This document shows, in pieces, positions 6,496 to 13,069 of a stretch of 13,069 nt of DNA (position 1 is the first letter of the stretch; every line of letters begins with the position of its first letter). The notes under the pieces were generated by a model that did no database searches, was not told the DNA's origin, and saw only the letters and a program-made list of their open reading frames with translations. The stretch spans positions 1 through 13,069 of the forward strand of contig CAJYKY010000081.1 of NCBI GenBank assembly GCA_913775005.1, given 5' to 3'. The translations under genes were made by a program, and so were the position numbers. The DNA is from an uncultured Achromobacter sp. (GTDB taxonomy: Bacteria; Pseudomonadota; Gammaproteobacteria; Burkholderiales; Burkholderiaceae_B).

Positions 6496-8383
6496 AGCGG
6501 TACTTGCCTTCGCGATAGGCCCAGCTTGCCCACAAGGCATGCGCCAGCGCCTCGTCGCGCAGCGCCGGGTCCACGGGCACGATGGGGTCGTAGACCTCGT
6601 CCTTGCCCACCGGCGCGGCCTGATACCGGAACTCGCGCGGTTCTTTCGCCGGTTCCAGCACCAGCAGCTTGTCGCCTTGCAGATAGCCGAAGTTATCGGC
6701 GTACTGCATCATCGCGCGGTTGGGATCACGCTGCGTCAGGTCGGCGCCCAGCATCGGGTTGACGTTGTCCAGCCCAATCAACGACAGCAGCGTCGGCGCC
6801 ATGTCGATCTGGCTGACCAGCCTCTCGTCCTGGCGCGGCGCGATGCCCGCCCCCAGGATCAGCGCCGGAATCTGGAAGTGCCGCACCGGCACCGGTATGG
6901 ATCCATACACGCGCGAGTCGTGGTCGGCAATCACCAGGAACACGGTGTTGTCCCAATACGGCGCCTGCTTCGCCTTTTCAAAGAACTGCCCCAGGGCCCA
7001 GTCCGCATAACGCACGGTGTTGTCCACGGTGGCGGGGTCGCCCACGGGCTTGATGCGGCCTTCCGGGTATTCCCACGGCGAGTGGTTCGTGACCGAGAAC
7101 GCCAGCGTGAAGACAGGCTTGTCGCCGTCAGCGCGCAGCAGGCGGTCGACCTGATTGAACATGTCTTCGTCAGACGCGCCCCACGACCCTTCAAACACCG
7201 GGTCTACGAACTTGGGCCGGTCAACCACTTCATCAAAGCCGTTGCCCAGGAAGAACGCGCGCATGTTGTCAAAGTGCGATTCGCCGCCGTAGACAAAACG
7301 CGAGTGATAGCCATGCTTGCCCAGCACCTGCGCCAAGGTGAAAAAGCCGGTCTGCGAACGCGGCAGCTTCACCACGGCATCGGCCACGCTGGGCAGAAAG
7401 CCCGCCGTCACCGCTTCAATGCCACGCACCGAACGCGTGCCGGTGGCGTAGGCGCGATGGAACATCCAGCCTTCTTGCGACAGGCGGTCGATGTTGGGCG
7501 TCAGGTCGCGTCCACCCAGGCTGCCTACATATTGGGCACCCAGGCTTTCCTGAAGAATGATCACCACGTTCAGCGGCTTGTCGCGCCGCACCGTGGCCTT
7601 TTGCTCGTGCAGGCTGGGGTAGCGCGCATCCAGCGGCGCGCCCGTCAGGCCGGCTTTTTCCCGGACGATCTCGTTCATCTGATCAACCGGCATCTTCGGG
7701 TACATGGCGGCTGACGAACGTTCGTCGCGCATGCGGTAGGCTGCATCGAACACGCTGTACAACGAGTTCAGCGCCAGCGCGTTGACCATGGCGTCGGAAC
7801 TGAACGCGACCTTGGCCGGGTTGATCGGGCGATGTTCCAACGTGCCGCGCGCGCCCAGCACCACCAGCGCCAGGATCACGAACGACGCAATCGGCCGCTT
7901 CCACCACGCCATGAACGTATCGCGCGACCGCGTGGGAAACAGCTTGACCGCCAGCCACGCCGCCAAGACCAGCACCACAAACGCGGCCAGCAGCACGCCC
8001 TTGTAGCCCTGCCACAGCATCGACCCGACTTCCTTCGGGTTCAGCAGATAGATGAAGTACAGCCGGTTCGGGCGCGTGTCGTATTCGGCGATGAACTGCG
8101 GCGTGGACACTTCCAGCAGCACATACAGCATCCACCAGACGCGGAACCACCACGCGGTGATCGTGGCAGCCAAGGGCCGATGGCCGAACCACGGTGAAAA
8201 CACCGCGGGCAGCGCGATCACCATCGACAGCAGGCACACATCGATGCGCAAGCCGCCAAACAGCACGGGCCACAAGCCGCCAGCCGCCTCGACGCGGTCC
8301 CACATCCAGAACGACAGCCCCAGACGCGACAGCGTCAGCAGCGCCAGGACGGCGAAGATGAATCGAAGTGTCAGGCGGCGCAT
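6488..8383 (-). CDS. LtaS/OpgB-family membrane phosphotransferase (sulfatase fold)
   Basis: This 631-residue inner-membrane protein has about five N-terminal hydrophobic helices (near residues 6-26, 38-62, 71-93, 128-147 and 164-177) and a large periplasmic alkaline-phosphatase/sulfatase domain from about 268. Likely metal and catalytic residues are E279 in ILQES, the nucleophile T316 in ATGTRSVRG (aligned with the LtaS catalytic threonine after the shared FH), H434 in NHSPW, and D487 with H488 in IADHDS. Such enzymes move phosphoglycerol or phosphoethanolamine groups from phospholipids onto envelope polymers. A Gram-negative bacterium has no classical lipoteichoic acid, so periplasmic glucans or surface glycans, as for OpgB, are likelier acceptors. 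The ATG at 8383 has a GGGGGCGA-type ribosome site (complement of 8386-8393). The gene is convergent with fahA and stands alone. The exact substrate is unknown. Confidence 0.85.
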   Translation of the reverse strand: MRRLTLRFIFAVLALLTLSRLGLSFWMWDRVEAAGGLWPVLFGGLRIDVCLLSMVIALPAVFSPWFGHRPLAATITAWWFRVWWMLYVLLEVSTPQFIAEYDTRPNRLYFIYLLNPKEVGSMLWQGYKGVLLAAFVVLVLAAWLAVKLFPTRSRDTFMAWWKRPIASFVILALVVLGARGTLEHRPINPAKVAFSSDAMVNALALNSLYSVFDAAYRMRDERSSAAMYPKMPVDQMNEIVREKAGLTGAPLDARYPSLHEQKATVRRDKPLNVVIILQESLGAQYVGSLGGRDLTPNIDRLSQEGWMFHRAYATGTRSVRGIEAVTAGFLPSVADAVVKLPRSQTGFFTLAQVLGKHGYHSRFVYGGESHFDNMRAFFLGNGFDEVVDRPKFVDPVFEGSWGASDEDMFNQVDRLLRADGDKPVFTLAFSVTNHSPWEYPEGRIKPVGDPATVDNTVRYADWALGQFFEKAKQAPYWDNTVFLVIADHDSRVYGSIPVPVRHFQIPALILGAGIAPRQDERLVSQIDMAPTLLSLIGLDNVNPMLGADLTQRDPNRAMMQYADNFGYLQGDKLLVLEPAKEPREFRYQAAPVGKDEVYDPIVPVDPALRDEALAHALWASWAYREGKYRLP

Positions 8384-8684
8384 GCGGTCGCCCCCGACAG
8401 GCGGCGGACATTCGCCAAATCAATAAGCCGCGTGCCGCGTTGTGTGCCTAGCAAAACCATGCTGCGTCGATATCCGGAATGAAAACGGCCAAAGGTTAAC
8501 GCGGTTTGCGCAGCGTCGCGTGGCGCCGGGGCGGCGTGATGGGTGATGGGTGCGAAATGCGGCATCGGCTGGCCCGATTGCAAGCTGACAATCCGCTTAA
8601 CGTTGTACGACATCATATTTCACGGACGGTCGCATCGATGACCCGGACACGTTTCCCGCGTATGCCCTGCGCGGACGTTGACCG
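8384..8684. other. 301-bp intergenic region upstream of the phosphotransferase gene
   Basis: I see no convincing gene here. It holds the FadR-type half-perfect dyad and TATGAT hexamer described separately (8603-8617). A 5-bp hairpin CCGCG/CGCGG (8656-8674) just downstream of the gntR stop has no T-run. An 81-codon - strand frame (8371-8616) starts inside the dyad and overlaps the phosphotransferase start; it has no ribosome site or recognisable family. If the TATGAT promoter is used, the phosphotransferase mRNA has a leader of about 220 bases. Confidence 0.5.
8603..8617 (-). promoter_or_regulatory. Second FadR-type dyad overlapping a -10-like hexamer
   Basis: TTGTACGACAT (8603-8613) matches ten of eleven bases of the site in the gntR/udh promoter and fits the FadR-subfamily pattern TnGTnnnACnA except at the last base. 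On the - strand TATGAT (complement of 8612-8617), five of six to the -10 consensus, overlaps it, pointing at the phosphotransferase gene 220 bp away. I find no good -35. Confidence 0.5.
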
Positions 8685-9413
8685 CTATTGCGCGCGGCGC
8701 AGGCGTTCGCGGCTGTTGCTCAGGTGGGTACGCATGGCGGCGCGGGCGCTTTCGGCGTCCTGACGCATGATGGCGCTGTAGATGTCTTCGTGTTCCAGGT
8801 TCACGCGCGCCAGATACGCGGCGCGATCTTCATGCGCGAACTTGGCGGAATTGATGCGCGTGCGCGGAATGATGGCCGAACCCAGATGCGACATCAGGTC
8901 CGCAAAATAGCGGTTGTCGGTGGACTGCGCCACCAGCAGGTGGAACTGGAAGTCGGGCGTGATGGTGTCGCCGCCGCTTTCCAGCGCGCTGCGAAACAGG
9001 TCCAGCGCGCGGCGCATGTCCTGCAACTGCGTGTCACTGCGCCGCAGCGCGGCCAGGCCTGCCGCCTCGCTTTCCAGACAGATGCGCAATTCCAGCAAGA
9101 CGAGCACATCGCGCACGGTGGCGATGTCGGCCGGGTCGACGCGGAAGTCGCCGCTGCCGTTCGGTTCCAACGCATAGGTGCCCACGCCGTGATGCGTCTC
9201 CACCAGGCCCGAGGCCTGCAAGCGCGACAACGCTTCCCGCACCACGGTCCGGCTCACGCCGAACTGACGCATGATTTCGGATTCGGTCGGCAGCTTGTCG
9301 CCGGGCCGGATCTGGCCGCTGCGGATGCGATCGGAAATGTTTTCAACCAGGCCTTGCGCCAGATTCCGGGGACGACGCTGCGGCAGAACGGTGGGGTCGA
9401 CAGGAGCGTTCAC
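8685..9413 (-). CDS. GntR/FadR-family (FCD) regulator of the uronate operon
   Basis: This 242-residue regulator has an N-terminal winged helix (about residues 17-82; PGDKLPTESEIMRQFGVSR then VVREALSRL) and a C-terminal all-helical FCD ligand domain. The FCD metal-binding residues are present: D154 and H158 in DFQFH, H208 in LEHED, H230 in THLS. The start is GTG at 9413; no in-frame ATG lies upstream and the ribosome site is weak, so the exact start is less certain. It is divergent from uronate dehydrogenase and shares a promoter region with a FadR-type operator. It most likely represses the uronate operon until a uronate or a pathway intermediate binds, and represses itself. ExuR/UxuR-like roles are the best analogy; the effector is inferred from neighbours only. 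Confidence 0.92.
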   Translation of the reverse strand: MNAPVDPTVLPQRRPRNLAQGLVENISDRIRSGQIRPGDKLPTESEIMRQFGVSRTVVREALSRLQASGLVETHHGVGTYALEPNGSGDFRVDPADIATVRDVLVLLELRICLESEAAGLAALRRSDTQLQDMRRALDLFRSALESGGDTITPDFQFHLLVAQSTDNRYFADLMSHLGSAIIPRTRINSAKFAHEDRAAYLARVNLEHEDIYSAIMRQDAESARAAMRTHLSNSRERLRRAQ

Positions 9414-9444
9414 GAGATTTAGTCCGAAATTGATTGCGCAAAGC

Positions 9445-9474
9445 TTGACGCTGAAAATTGGCGCTAATTATACT
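9445..9474 (+). promoter_or_regulatory. Promoter of the uronate dehydrogenase operon
   Basis: TTGACG (9445-9450, five of six to -35) and TATACT (9469-9474, five of six to -10) are spaced 18 bp apart. Transcription would start near 9481, just at the FadR-type dyad, giving a leader of about 73 bases. Confidence 0.7.
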
Positions 9475-9494
9475 TTGCACAGGTTGTACGACAA
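9467..9494 (-). promoter_or_regulatory. Promoter of the gntR regulator gene
   Basis: On the - strand a perfect TATAAT (complement of 9467-9472) is preceded at 16 bp by TTGTCG (complement of 9489-9494, four of six). The -35 sits inside the FadR-type dyad and the -10 overlaps the opposite-strand -10, so one bound repressor could block both promoters. Confidence 0.65.
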
Positions 9495-9495
9495 C
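9483..9495. promoter_or_regulatory. FadR-type operator in the gntR/udh promoter
   Basis: GTTGT-ACG-ACAAC is a perfect dyad with five-base arms and fits the FadR-subfamily consensus TnGTnnnACnA. It covers about +2 to +14 of the udh promoter and the -35 of the gntR promoter. The adjacent FCD regulator is the obvious binder. Confidence 0.75.
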
Positions 9496-9516
9496 GTACC
9501 AGATAAGGCTTGGTAC
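9496..9516 (+). other. Inverted repeat in the udh leader
   Basis: GTACCA (9496-9501) and TGGTAC (9511-9516) are perfect reverse complements with a nine-base spacer, touching the operator. In RNA it would form a small hairpin near the 5' end of the operon mRNA; it could also extend the regulator's binding site. Confidence 0.4.
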
Positions 9517-9553
9517 TGCACCTTCATCCGCATCTTTCACCGAGCGTTGCGAC

Positions 9554-10417
9554 ATGAGCCAAACCGTCAATCGTCTGCCTGAGTCCGCCCGCTGTCACCG
9601 CTTGCTGTTGACCGGTGCGGCAGGCGGCTTGGGAAAAGTGCTCCGTCCCCGCCTGAAAGCCCACGCCGACATCCTGCGCGTGTCGGACGTCGCCCCGCTG
9701 GGCGAGCCGGCTAGCGGAGAAGAAATTGCTCCTTGTGATCTTGCCGACGCGGCCGCCGTCTCACAGCTGGTTCAAGGCGTAGACGCCATCGTGCACCTGG
9801 GCGGCGTGTCGGTCGAACAACCCTTCGACGCCATCCTGCCCGCCAACATCCAGGGCGTCTATCACCTGTACGAAGCCGCCCGCCTCCATGGCGTGCGCCG
9901 CGTGGTGTTCGCCAGCTCCAACCACGTCATCGGCTTTTACGAACAAGGCCAGCAACTGGACGCGGACACGCCTTTGCGCCCCGATGGGTATTACGGCTTG
10001 AGCAAAGCCTACGGCGAGCATTTATCGCGTTTCTATTTCGACCGCTACGGCATCCAGACCGTGTGCCTGCGCATCGGCTCGTCGTTTCCCGAACCCAAAG
10101 ACCGCCGCATGATGGTCACGTGGCTCAGCTACGACGACCTGACCGATCTGGTCACGCGCGCCTTGTTCACGCCCGACGTCGGCCACCTGATCGTCTACGG
10201 CGCATCCGCCAACCGCGACCGCTGGTGGAGCGACGACGCCGCCCGCGTATTGGGCTTTGTCCCCAAGGATTCTTCAGAGCGCTTTCGCGCGCAGGTCGAA
10301 GCGCAGCCGCCATTGCCCCCCGATGATCCCGCCGCCCGCTACCAGGGCGGCGCTTTCGTGAAGGCGGGTCCGTTTCCGTTTCCCTCCCAGCCGGCCGCCG
10401 CGCCGGACGCCGAGTAA
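9554..10417 (+). CDS. udh: Uronate dehydrogenase (NAD+)
   Basis: This 287-residue extended short-chain dehydrogenase of the cytoplasm oxidises D-galacturonate or D-glucuronate at C1 to the aldaro-1,5-lactone. The Rossmann motif GAAGGLG is at residues 21-27, D62 lies in CDLAD, HLGG is at 81-84, the catalytic serine region is SSNHVIG (121-127), and Y147 and K151 form YxxxK. The R173 in CLRIGS corresponds to the arginine that holds the sugar carboxylate in the Agrobacterium enzyme. The start is the ATG at 9554; the frame is open upstream to 9458, but that would begin before the promoter. The ribosome site is weak. It is the first gene of an operon with a lactonase and a TRAP importer, which strongly supports the uronate assignment. 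Confidence 0.92.
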   Translation: MSQTVNRLPESARCHRLLLTGAAGGLGKVLRPRLKAHADILRVSDVAPLGEPASGEEIAPCDLADAAAVSQLVQGVDAIVHLGGVSVEQPFDAILPANIQGVYHLYEAARLHGVRRVVFASSNHVIGFYEQGQQLDADTPLRPDGYYGLSKAYGEHLSRFYFDRYGIQTVCLRIGSSFPEPKDRRMMVTWLSYDDLTDLVTRALFTPDVGHLIVYGASANRDRWWSDDAARVLGFVPKDSSERFRAQVEAQPPLPPDDPAARYQGGAFVKAGPFPFPSQPAAAPDAE

Positions 10418-10425
10418 CACTCACC

Positions 10426-11304
10426 ATGTCCACCCTGGCTGAACGGATCGGGGACTTCATTTGCGGCGTGGGCGAAAGCCCCGTTTGGCGCGCCGCCGAC
10501 ATGGCCTACACCTGGACGGATATCCCCGGCAAGACGCTGTGGCGCTGGTCGCCCGCAAGCGGTGAGCTTGCCCGCTGGGCGCTGCCGCAGATGGCCGGCA
10601 GCATCGCCCCCCGCCCAGGGGGCTGGCTGCTGGCGATGGAAGACGGCCTGTATGCATGCGGCCCCTTGGTCGCGGGCGCGGCCTGCACGCCCCGGCGGCT
10701 TGCAGGCGTCACGCATGCGGCGCAAGGCATGCGCTTTAACGATGGCCGATGCGACCGCCAGGGCCGCTTTCTGGGCGGCACGATGGTGATGGACATGGGC
10801 CTCGCACTCGCAGCGGGCAAGCTGTACCGCTACGACGCCGACGGCGTCGCCGAGTTGCTGTCCGACCTGATCGTGCCCAATGGCCTGGCGTTCAGCCCGG
10901 ATGGCAAGACGATGTACCTGTCGGATTCGCATCCTTCACGCGCGATGGTCTGGGCGTTCGACTACGACACCGCCACCGGCACGCCGCACAACCGGCGCGT
11001 GTTCATCCCCGCGTTGCCGGCAGGCCGCCCCGATGGTGCGGCTGTCGATACCGACGGTGGCTATTGGATCTGCGGCAACGATGCCGGCCGCATTTACCGC
11101 TATACGCCCGACGGCAGGCTGGACCGCACGCTGACCGTACCCGCCGCGAAAGTCGCCATGTGCGCCTTTGGCGGCGCCGCGATGGACACGCTGTTCATCA
11201 CGTCGATACGCCCCGCCAACACTGCCCCCGGCGCGCCAGACGGTGGCGTATTCGCCTTGCGCCCCGGCGCGCAAGGCTTGGAGGAAACCGCAAGCACCGG
11301 TTAG
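10426..11304 (+). CDS. SMP-30/gluconolactonase-family aldarolactone hydrolase
   Basis: This 292-residue six-bladed beta-propeller lactonase needs a divalent metal. The ligands are present: E17 in GESPVW, N152 in VPNGLAFSPDG and D203 in GRPDGAAVD, with the substrate-pocket N105 in RFNDGRCD, matching E18, N103, N154 and D204 of human SMP-30. It starts eight bases after the udh stop with no clear ribosome site, so translation is probably coupled. The likely job is to hydrolyse the galactaro- or glucarolactone made by Udh to the aldarate. Gluconolactone or arabinonolactone activity is possible from family membership alone, but the operon favours uronate lactones. No signal peptide is seen, so it should act in the cytoplasm. 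Confidence 0.9.
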   Translation: MSTLAERIGDFICGVGESPVWRAADMAYTWTDIPGKTLWRWSPASGELARWALPQMAGSIAPRPGGWLLAMEDGLYACGPLVAGAACTPRRLAGVTHAAQGMRFNDGRCDRQGRFLGGTMVMDMGLALAAGKLYRYDADGVAELLSDLIVPNGLAFSPDGKTMYLSDSHPSRAMVWAFDYDTATGTPHNRRVFIPALPAGRPDGAAVDTDGGYWICGNDAGRIYRYTPDGRLDRTLTVPAAKVAMCAFGGAAMDTLFITSIRPANTAPGAPDGGVFALRPGAQGLEETASTG

Positions 11305-11378
11305 CACCCGACCGGAGCGCCCGCCGGATGACCCGCCCGCGCCCCACGCAAAGTAGGTCTGTACACATAGAGCTTCGA

Positions 11379-11391
11379 GGCCGTCCCGGCC
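11379..11391 (+). other. Small hairpin in the lactonase/TRAP gap
   Basis: GGCCG (11379-11383) and CGGCC (11387-11391) pair around TCC in the 122-bp gap between the lactonase and the binding protein. There is no T-run. It might tune the greater need for binding protein, but the 5-bp stem could be chance. No promoter is convincing in the gap. Confidence 0.25.
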
Positions 11392-11426
11392 CATAACGAA
11401 ACGCCGTACTCCAACCGGAGGTAGAC

Positions 11427-12404
11427 ATGCTGCGCCCCTTCCTGACCCGCGCCATCCTGGCGGCGGCTGCCTTGCTGACGCTCGTTCCCGCCACGCACGC
11501 CGCTGAACTGCGGTCCGCCGATATCCACCCCGACGACTATCCCACCGTGCAGGCCGTGCGCCAGTTCGGTGAGCTGGTCAAGCAACGCACCAATGGCCGC
11601 CTCACCGTAAAGGTGTATTCCGGCGGCGCCTTGGGCAATGAAGACGACTCCATCGAACAGGTAAAGCTGGGCGCGCTAGCCATGGCACGCGTGTCCAGCG
11701 CGGCCATGCACAACATCTGCCAGACCACGCGCGTGCCGTCGCTGCCCTTCCTGTTCCGCTCCAAAGAGCATCTGCACAAGGTGCTGGATAGCGAGATCGG
11801 CGATCAGATCCTGCGGTCTTGCGAAGCGGCCGGCTTTGTCGGGCTGGCCTGGTACGACAGCGGCTCGCGTTCAATGTACACGCGCAACAAGCCGATCAAG
11901 ACGCTGGCCGACGCCAAGGGGCTGAAGATCCGTGTGCAGCAGTCGGACCTGTCCGTCGCCATGGTGGAAGCCATGGGCGGCAACGCCACGCCGATGCCGA
12001 TGGGCGAGGTGTACACGTCGCTGAAGACGGGCCTGGTGGACGCGGCGGAAAACAATTTCCCCAGCTATGAAAGCGCGCATCACTACGAGGTCGCCAAGTT
12101 CTATTCGATGACCGAGCACACCATGACGCCCGAGATCCTGATCTATTCCAAGCGCCAGTGGGACAAGCTGTCGCCGGAAGACCAGAAGATTCTGCGCGAG
12201 GCGGCGCGCGAATCGGTGCCGTTCATGCGCAAGCTGTGGGACGAACGCGAGCAGAAGTCCCGCGCGGTAGTCGAGAAGGCGGGGTCGCAGATTGTCGAAG
12301 TGGACAAGGCGTCGTTCCAGGGTGCGATGAAGCCAGTGTATGACCGCTTTGTCACCACGCCGGAAATGAAGGATCTGGTCGCGAAGATCCAGGCCGTCAA
12401 CTGA
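11427..12404 (+). CDS. dctP: TRAP transporter substrate-binding protein (DctP family), probably uronate
   Basis: This 325-residue periplasmic protein has a signal peptide of about 25 residues (positive MLRPFLTR, a hydrophobic core, cleavage near ATHA-A). The mature DctP fold begins with a strand containing HPDDYPTV, then SGGALGNEDDSIEQVKLGAL. The conserved carboxylate-binding arginine is R169 in LKIRVQQ, and the AENNFPSY segment (208-214) lines the ligand site in the family. A good GGAGGT ribosome site (11417-11422) precedes the ATG. It captures the substrate and delivers it to the DctQM permease encoded next. By operon context, and by similarity as I recall it to hexuronate-binding TRAP proteins, the ligand should be D-galacturonate or D-glucuronate; the sequence alone proves only an organic acid. 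Confidence 0.93.
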   Translation: MLRPFLTRAILAAAALLTLVPATHAAELRSADIHPDDYPTVQAVRQFGELVKQRTNGRLTVKVYSGGALGNEDDSIEQVKLGALAMARVSSAAMHNICQTTRVPSLPFLFRSKEHLHKVLDSEIGDQILRSCEAAGFVGLAWYDSGSRSMYTRNKPIKTLADAKGLKIRVQQSDLSVAMVEAMGGNATPMPMGEVYTSLKTGLVDAAENNFPSYESAHHYEVAKFYSMTEHTMTPEILIYSKRQWDKLSPEDQKILREAARESVPFMRKLWDEREQKSRAVVEKAGSQIVEVDKASFQGAMKPVYDRFVTTPEMKDLVAKIQAVN

Positions 12405-12474
12405 CCGCCAGCCATTCGCACCCCATTCGCCGCCCAATCTCCACCCATTTCATAGCCCTCTTTGTGAGCGCACC

Positions 12475-13038
12475 ATGTTGGCTACCCCTACGAATGACCC
12501 CGAGGTGAACAAGGCGGGCCGGGCGCAAGCCCTGGCCCCTGCCCTGGACGCCTACACGCGCACCTGCGCCCGGATCGCACGCGCTTGCATGTGGACGAGC
12601 GTGTTCGGACTGATCTGCCTGATCATCGCCGTGACCTTGCAGATATTCGGACGCCATGTGCTCAACAGCACGCCGACCTGGGCCGAAAGCCTGGCCCTGC
12701 TGCTGGTGCTGTACGTCACCATGCTGGGCGCGGCGGTCGGTGTGCGCGACGCCGGCCACATCGGCTTTGAATCCCTGCTGGACGCCCTGCCCCAGGCAGG
12801 CCAGCGCCGGCTGCGCATCTTCATCCATCTTCTCGTCATGCTGTTCGGCGTGTTGATGGCCTGGAATTGCGGACTGCTGGCGGAATCCGTGTCTGCCTAC
12901 AAGATCCCGAACCTGGGTATTTCCAACGCCTGGAAATACATCCCTGCCACGCTGTCTGGCGCCCTGATTGCGCTCTTTTCGCTGGAGCACATCATCGCCA
13001 TCCTGCGCAACCATAAGGTGGTACCAGCATGGCGCTGA
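12475..13038 (+). CDS. dctQ: TRAP transporter small permease (DctQ family)
   Basis: This 187-residue inner-membrane protein has four predicted helices (about residues 37-58, 68-90, 110-134 and 150-173), the normal DctQ topology. The family pattern is visible: a FGRHVLNSTPTWAES segment after helix 1, then DAGHIGFE between helices 2 and 3. The N-terminus of about 35 polar residues is a little longer than usual. The start at 12475 has only a weak GTGAG site upstream, so a shorter form is possible but has no better site. It forms the membrane complex with DctM, and its stop overlaps the dctM start. Confidence 0.93.
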   Translation: MLATPTNDPEVNKAGRAQALAPALDAYTRTCARIARACMWTSVFGLICLIIAVTLQIFGRHVLNSTPTWAESLALLLVLYVTMLGAAVGVRDAGHIGFESLLDALPQAGQRRLRIFIHLLVMLFGVLMAWNCGLLAESVSAYKIPNLGISNAWKYIPATLSGALIALFSLEHIIAILRNHKVVPAWR

Positions 13039-13069
13039 CACTGTTTTCTTTCTCCTTCATGGGATTCCT
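13029..13069 (+). CDS. dctM: TRAP transporter large permease (DctM family), first 13 codons only
   Basis: An ATG at 13029 lies seven bases after AAGGTGG (13015-13021) and overlaps the end of dctQ by ten bases in another frame. The visible residues, MALTLFSFSFMGF, begin a hydrophobic helix and look like the usual start of DctM proteins. Position after dctP and dctQ makes the assignment firm although almost all of the gene lies beyond the window. DctM is the Na+- or H+-coupled transport subunit. Confidence 0.85.
   Translation, partial: MALTLFSFSFMGF

Noticed and set aside
6347..7714. 455-codon open frame on the + strand across the phosphotransferase gene
   Set aside because: It overlaps the fahA 3' end and the antisense of a clear phosphotransferase domain; its composition is histidine/arginine/glutamine-rich, as expected for a shadow frame.
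8371..8616. 81-codon - strand frame between gntR and the phosphotransferase gene
   Set aside because: It starts inside the FadR-type dyad and -10-like hexamer, overlaps the phosphotransferase start, and has no ribosome site or family resemblance.
9458..9553. N-terminal extension of uronate dehydrogenase to an ATG at 9458
   Set aside because: That ATG lies between the -35 and -10 of the promoter, upstream of the likely transcription start, and the extra residues cover the operator rather than any conserved domain.
11359..11370. Possible third regulator site (TGTACA core) before the TRAP genes
   Set aside because: The spacing is one base short of the TnGTnnnACnA pattern and the flanks do not match the other two sites.

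Overview
The window looks like a chromosomal piece of a GC-rich betaproteobacterium, most likely from the Alcaligenaceae (Achromobacter or Bordetella type). This is inferred from base composition, from the gene families, and from the pairing of homogentisate genes with a uronate TRAP operon. It was not tested by any search. Coding density is high, and I see no RNA genes, insertion sequences, CRISPR arrays or phage genes.

Left half (1-6419), aromatic catabolism. A + strand group holds a partial metallo-beta-lactamase-fold hydrolase (1-549), an FAD aromatic-ring monooxygenase with a GTG start (669-2348) and a 69-residue DUF2783-type protein (2368-2577). It converges on a LysR regulator (2612-3520, -). 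The regulator is divergent from hmgA, homogentisate 1,2-dioxygenase (3660-4958), which is followed by fahA, fumarylacetoacetase (5100-6419). The dioxygenase opens the homogentisate ring and the fumarylacetoacetase cleaves the end product to fumarate and acetoacetate. The monooxygenase and its small partner probably make homogentisate or a close relative from a hydroxylated phenylacetate-type substrate. The maleylacetoacetate isomerase that should act between HmgA and FahA is not in the window. A strong hairpin and a small set of direct repeats lie between hmgA and fahA, and a hairpin closes fahA.

Middle (6420-8684). A membrane-anchored LtaS/OpgB-type phosphotransferase of the alkaline phosphatase superfamily (6488-8383, -) has an unusually long upstream region of about 300 bp.

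Right half (8685-13069), uronate use. A GntR/FadR-family (FCD) regulator (8685-9413, -) is divergent from an operon of uronate dehydrogenase (9554-10417), an SMP-30-type lactonase (10426-11304) and a TRAP transporter: binding protein (11427-12404), small permease (12475-13038) and the first 13 codons of the large permease (13029 to window end). The logic is import of a hexuronate, oxidation to an aldarolactone, and hydrolysis to the aldarate; later enzymes would lie beyond the window.

The most interesting regulatory signal is a FadR-type dyad, TTGT-ACG-ACAA, in the gntR/udh divergent promoter. A near copy lies upstream of the phosphotransferase gene and overlaps a TATGAT -10-like hexamer. This suggests that the uronate regulator may also control a cell-envelope enzyme. 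No wholly new system is evident. The other leads are the monooxygenase/DUF2783 pair as a two-component hydroxylase, and the unexplained hydrolase beside it.
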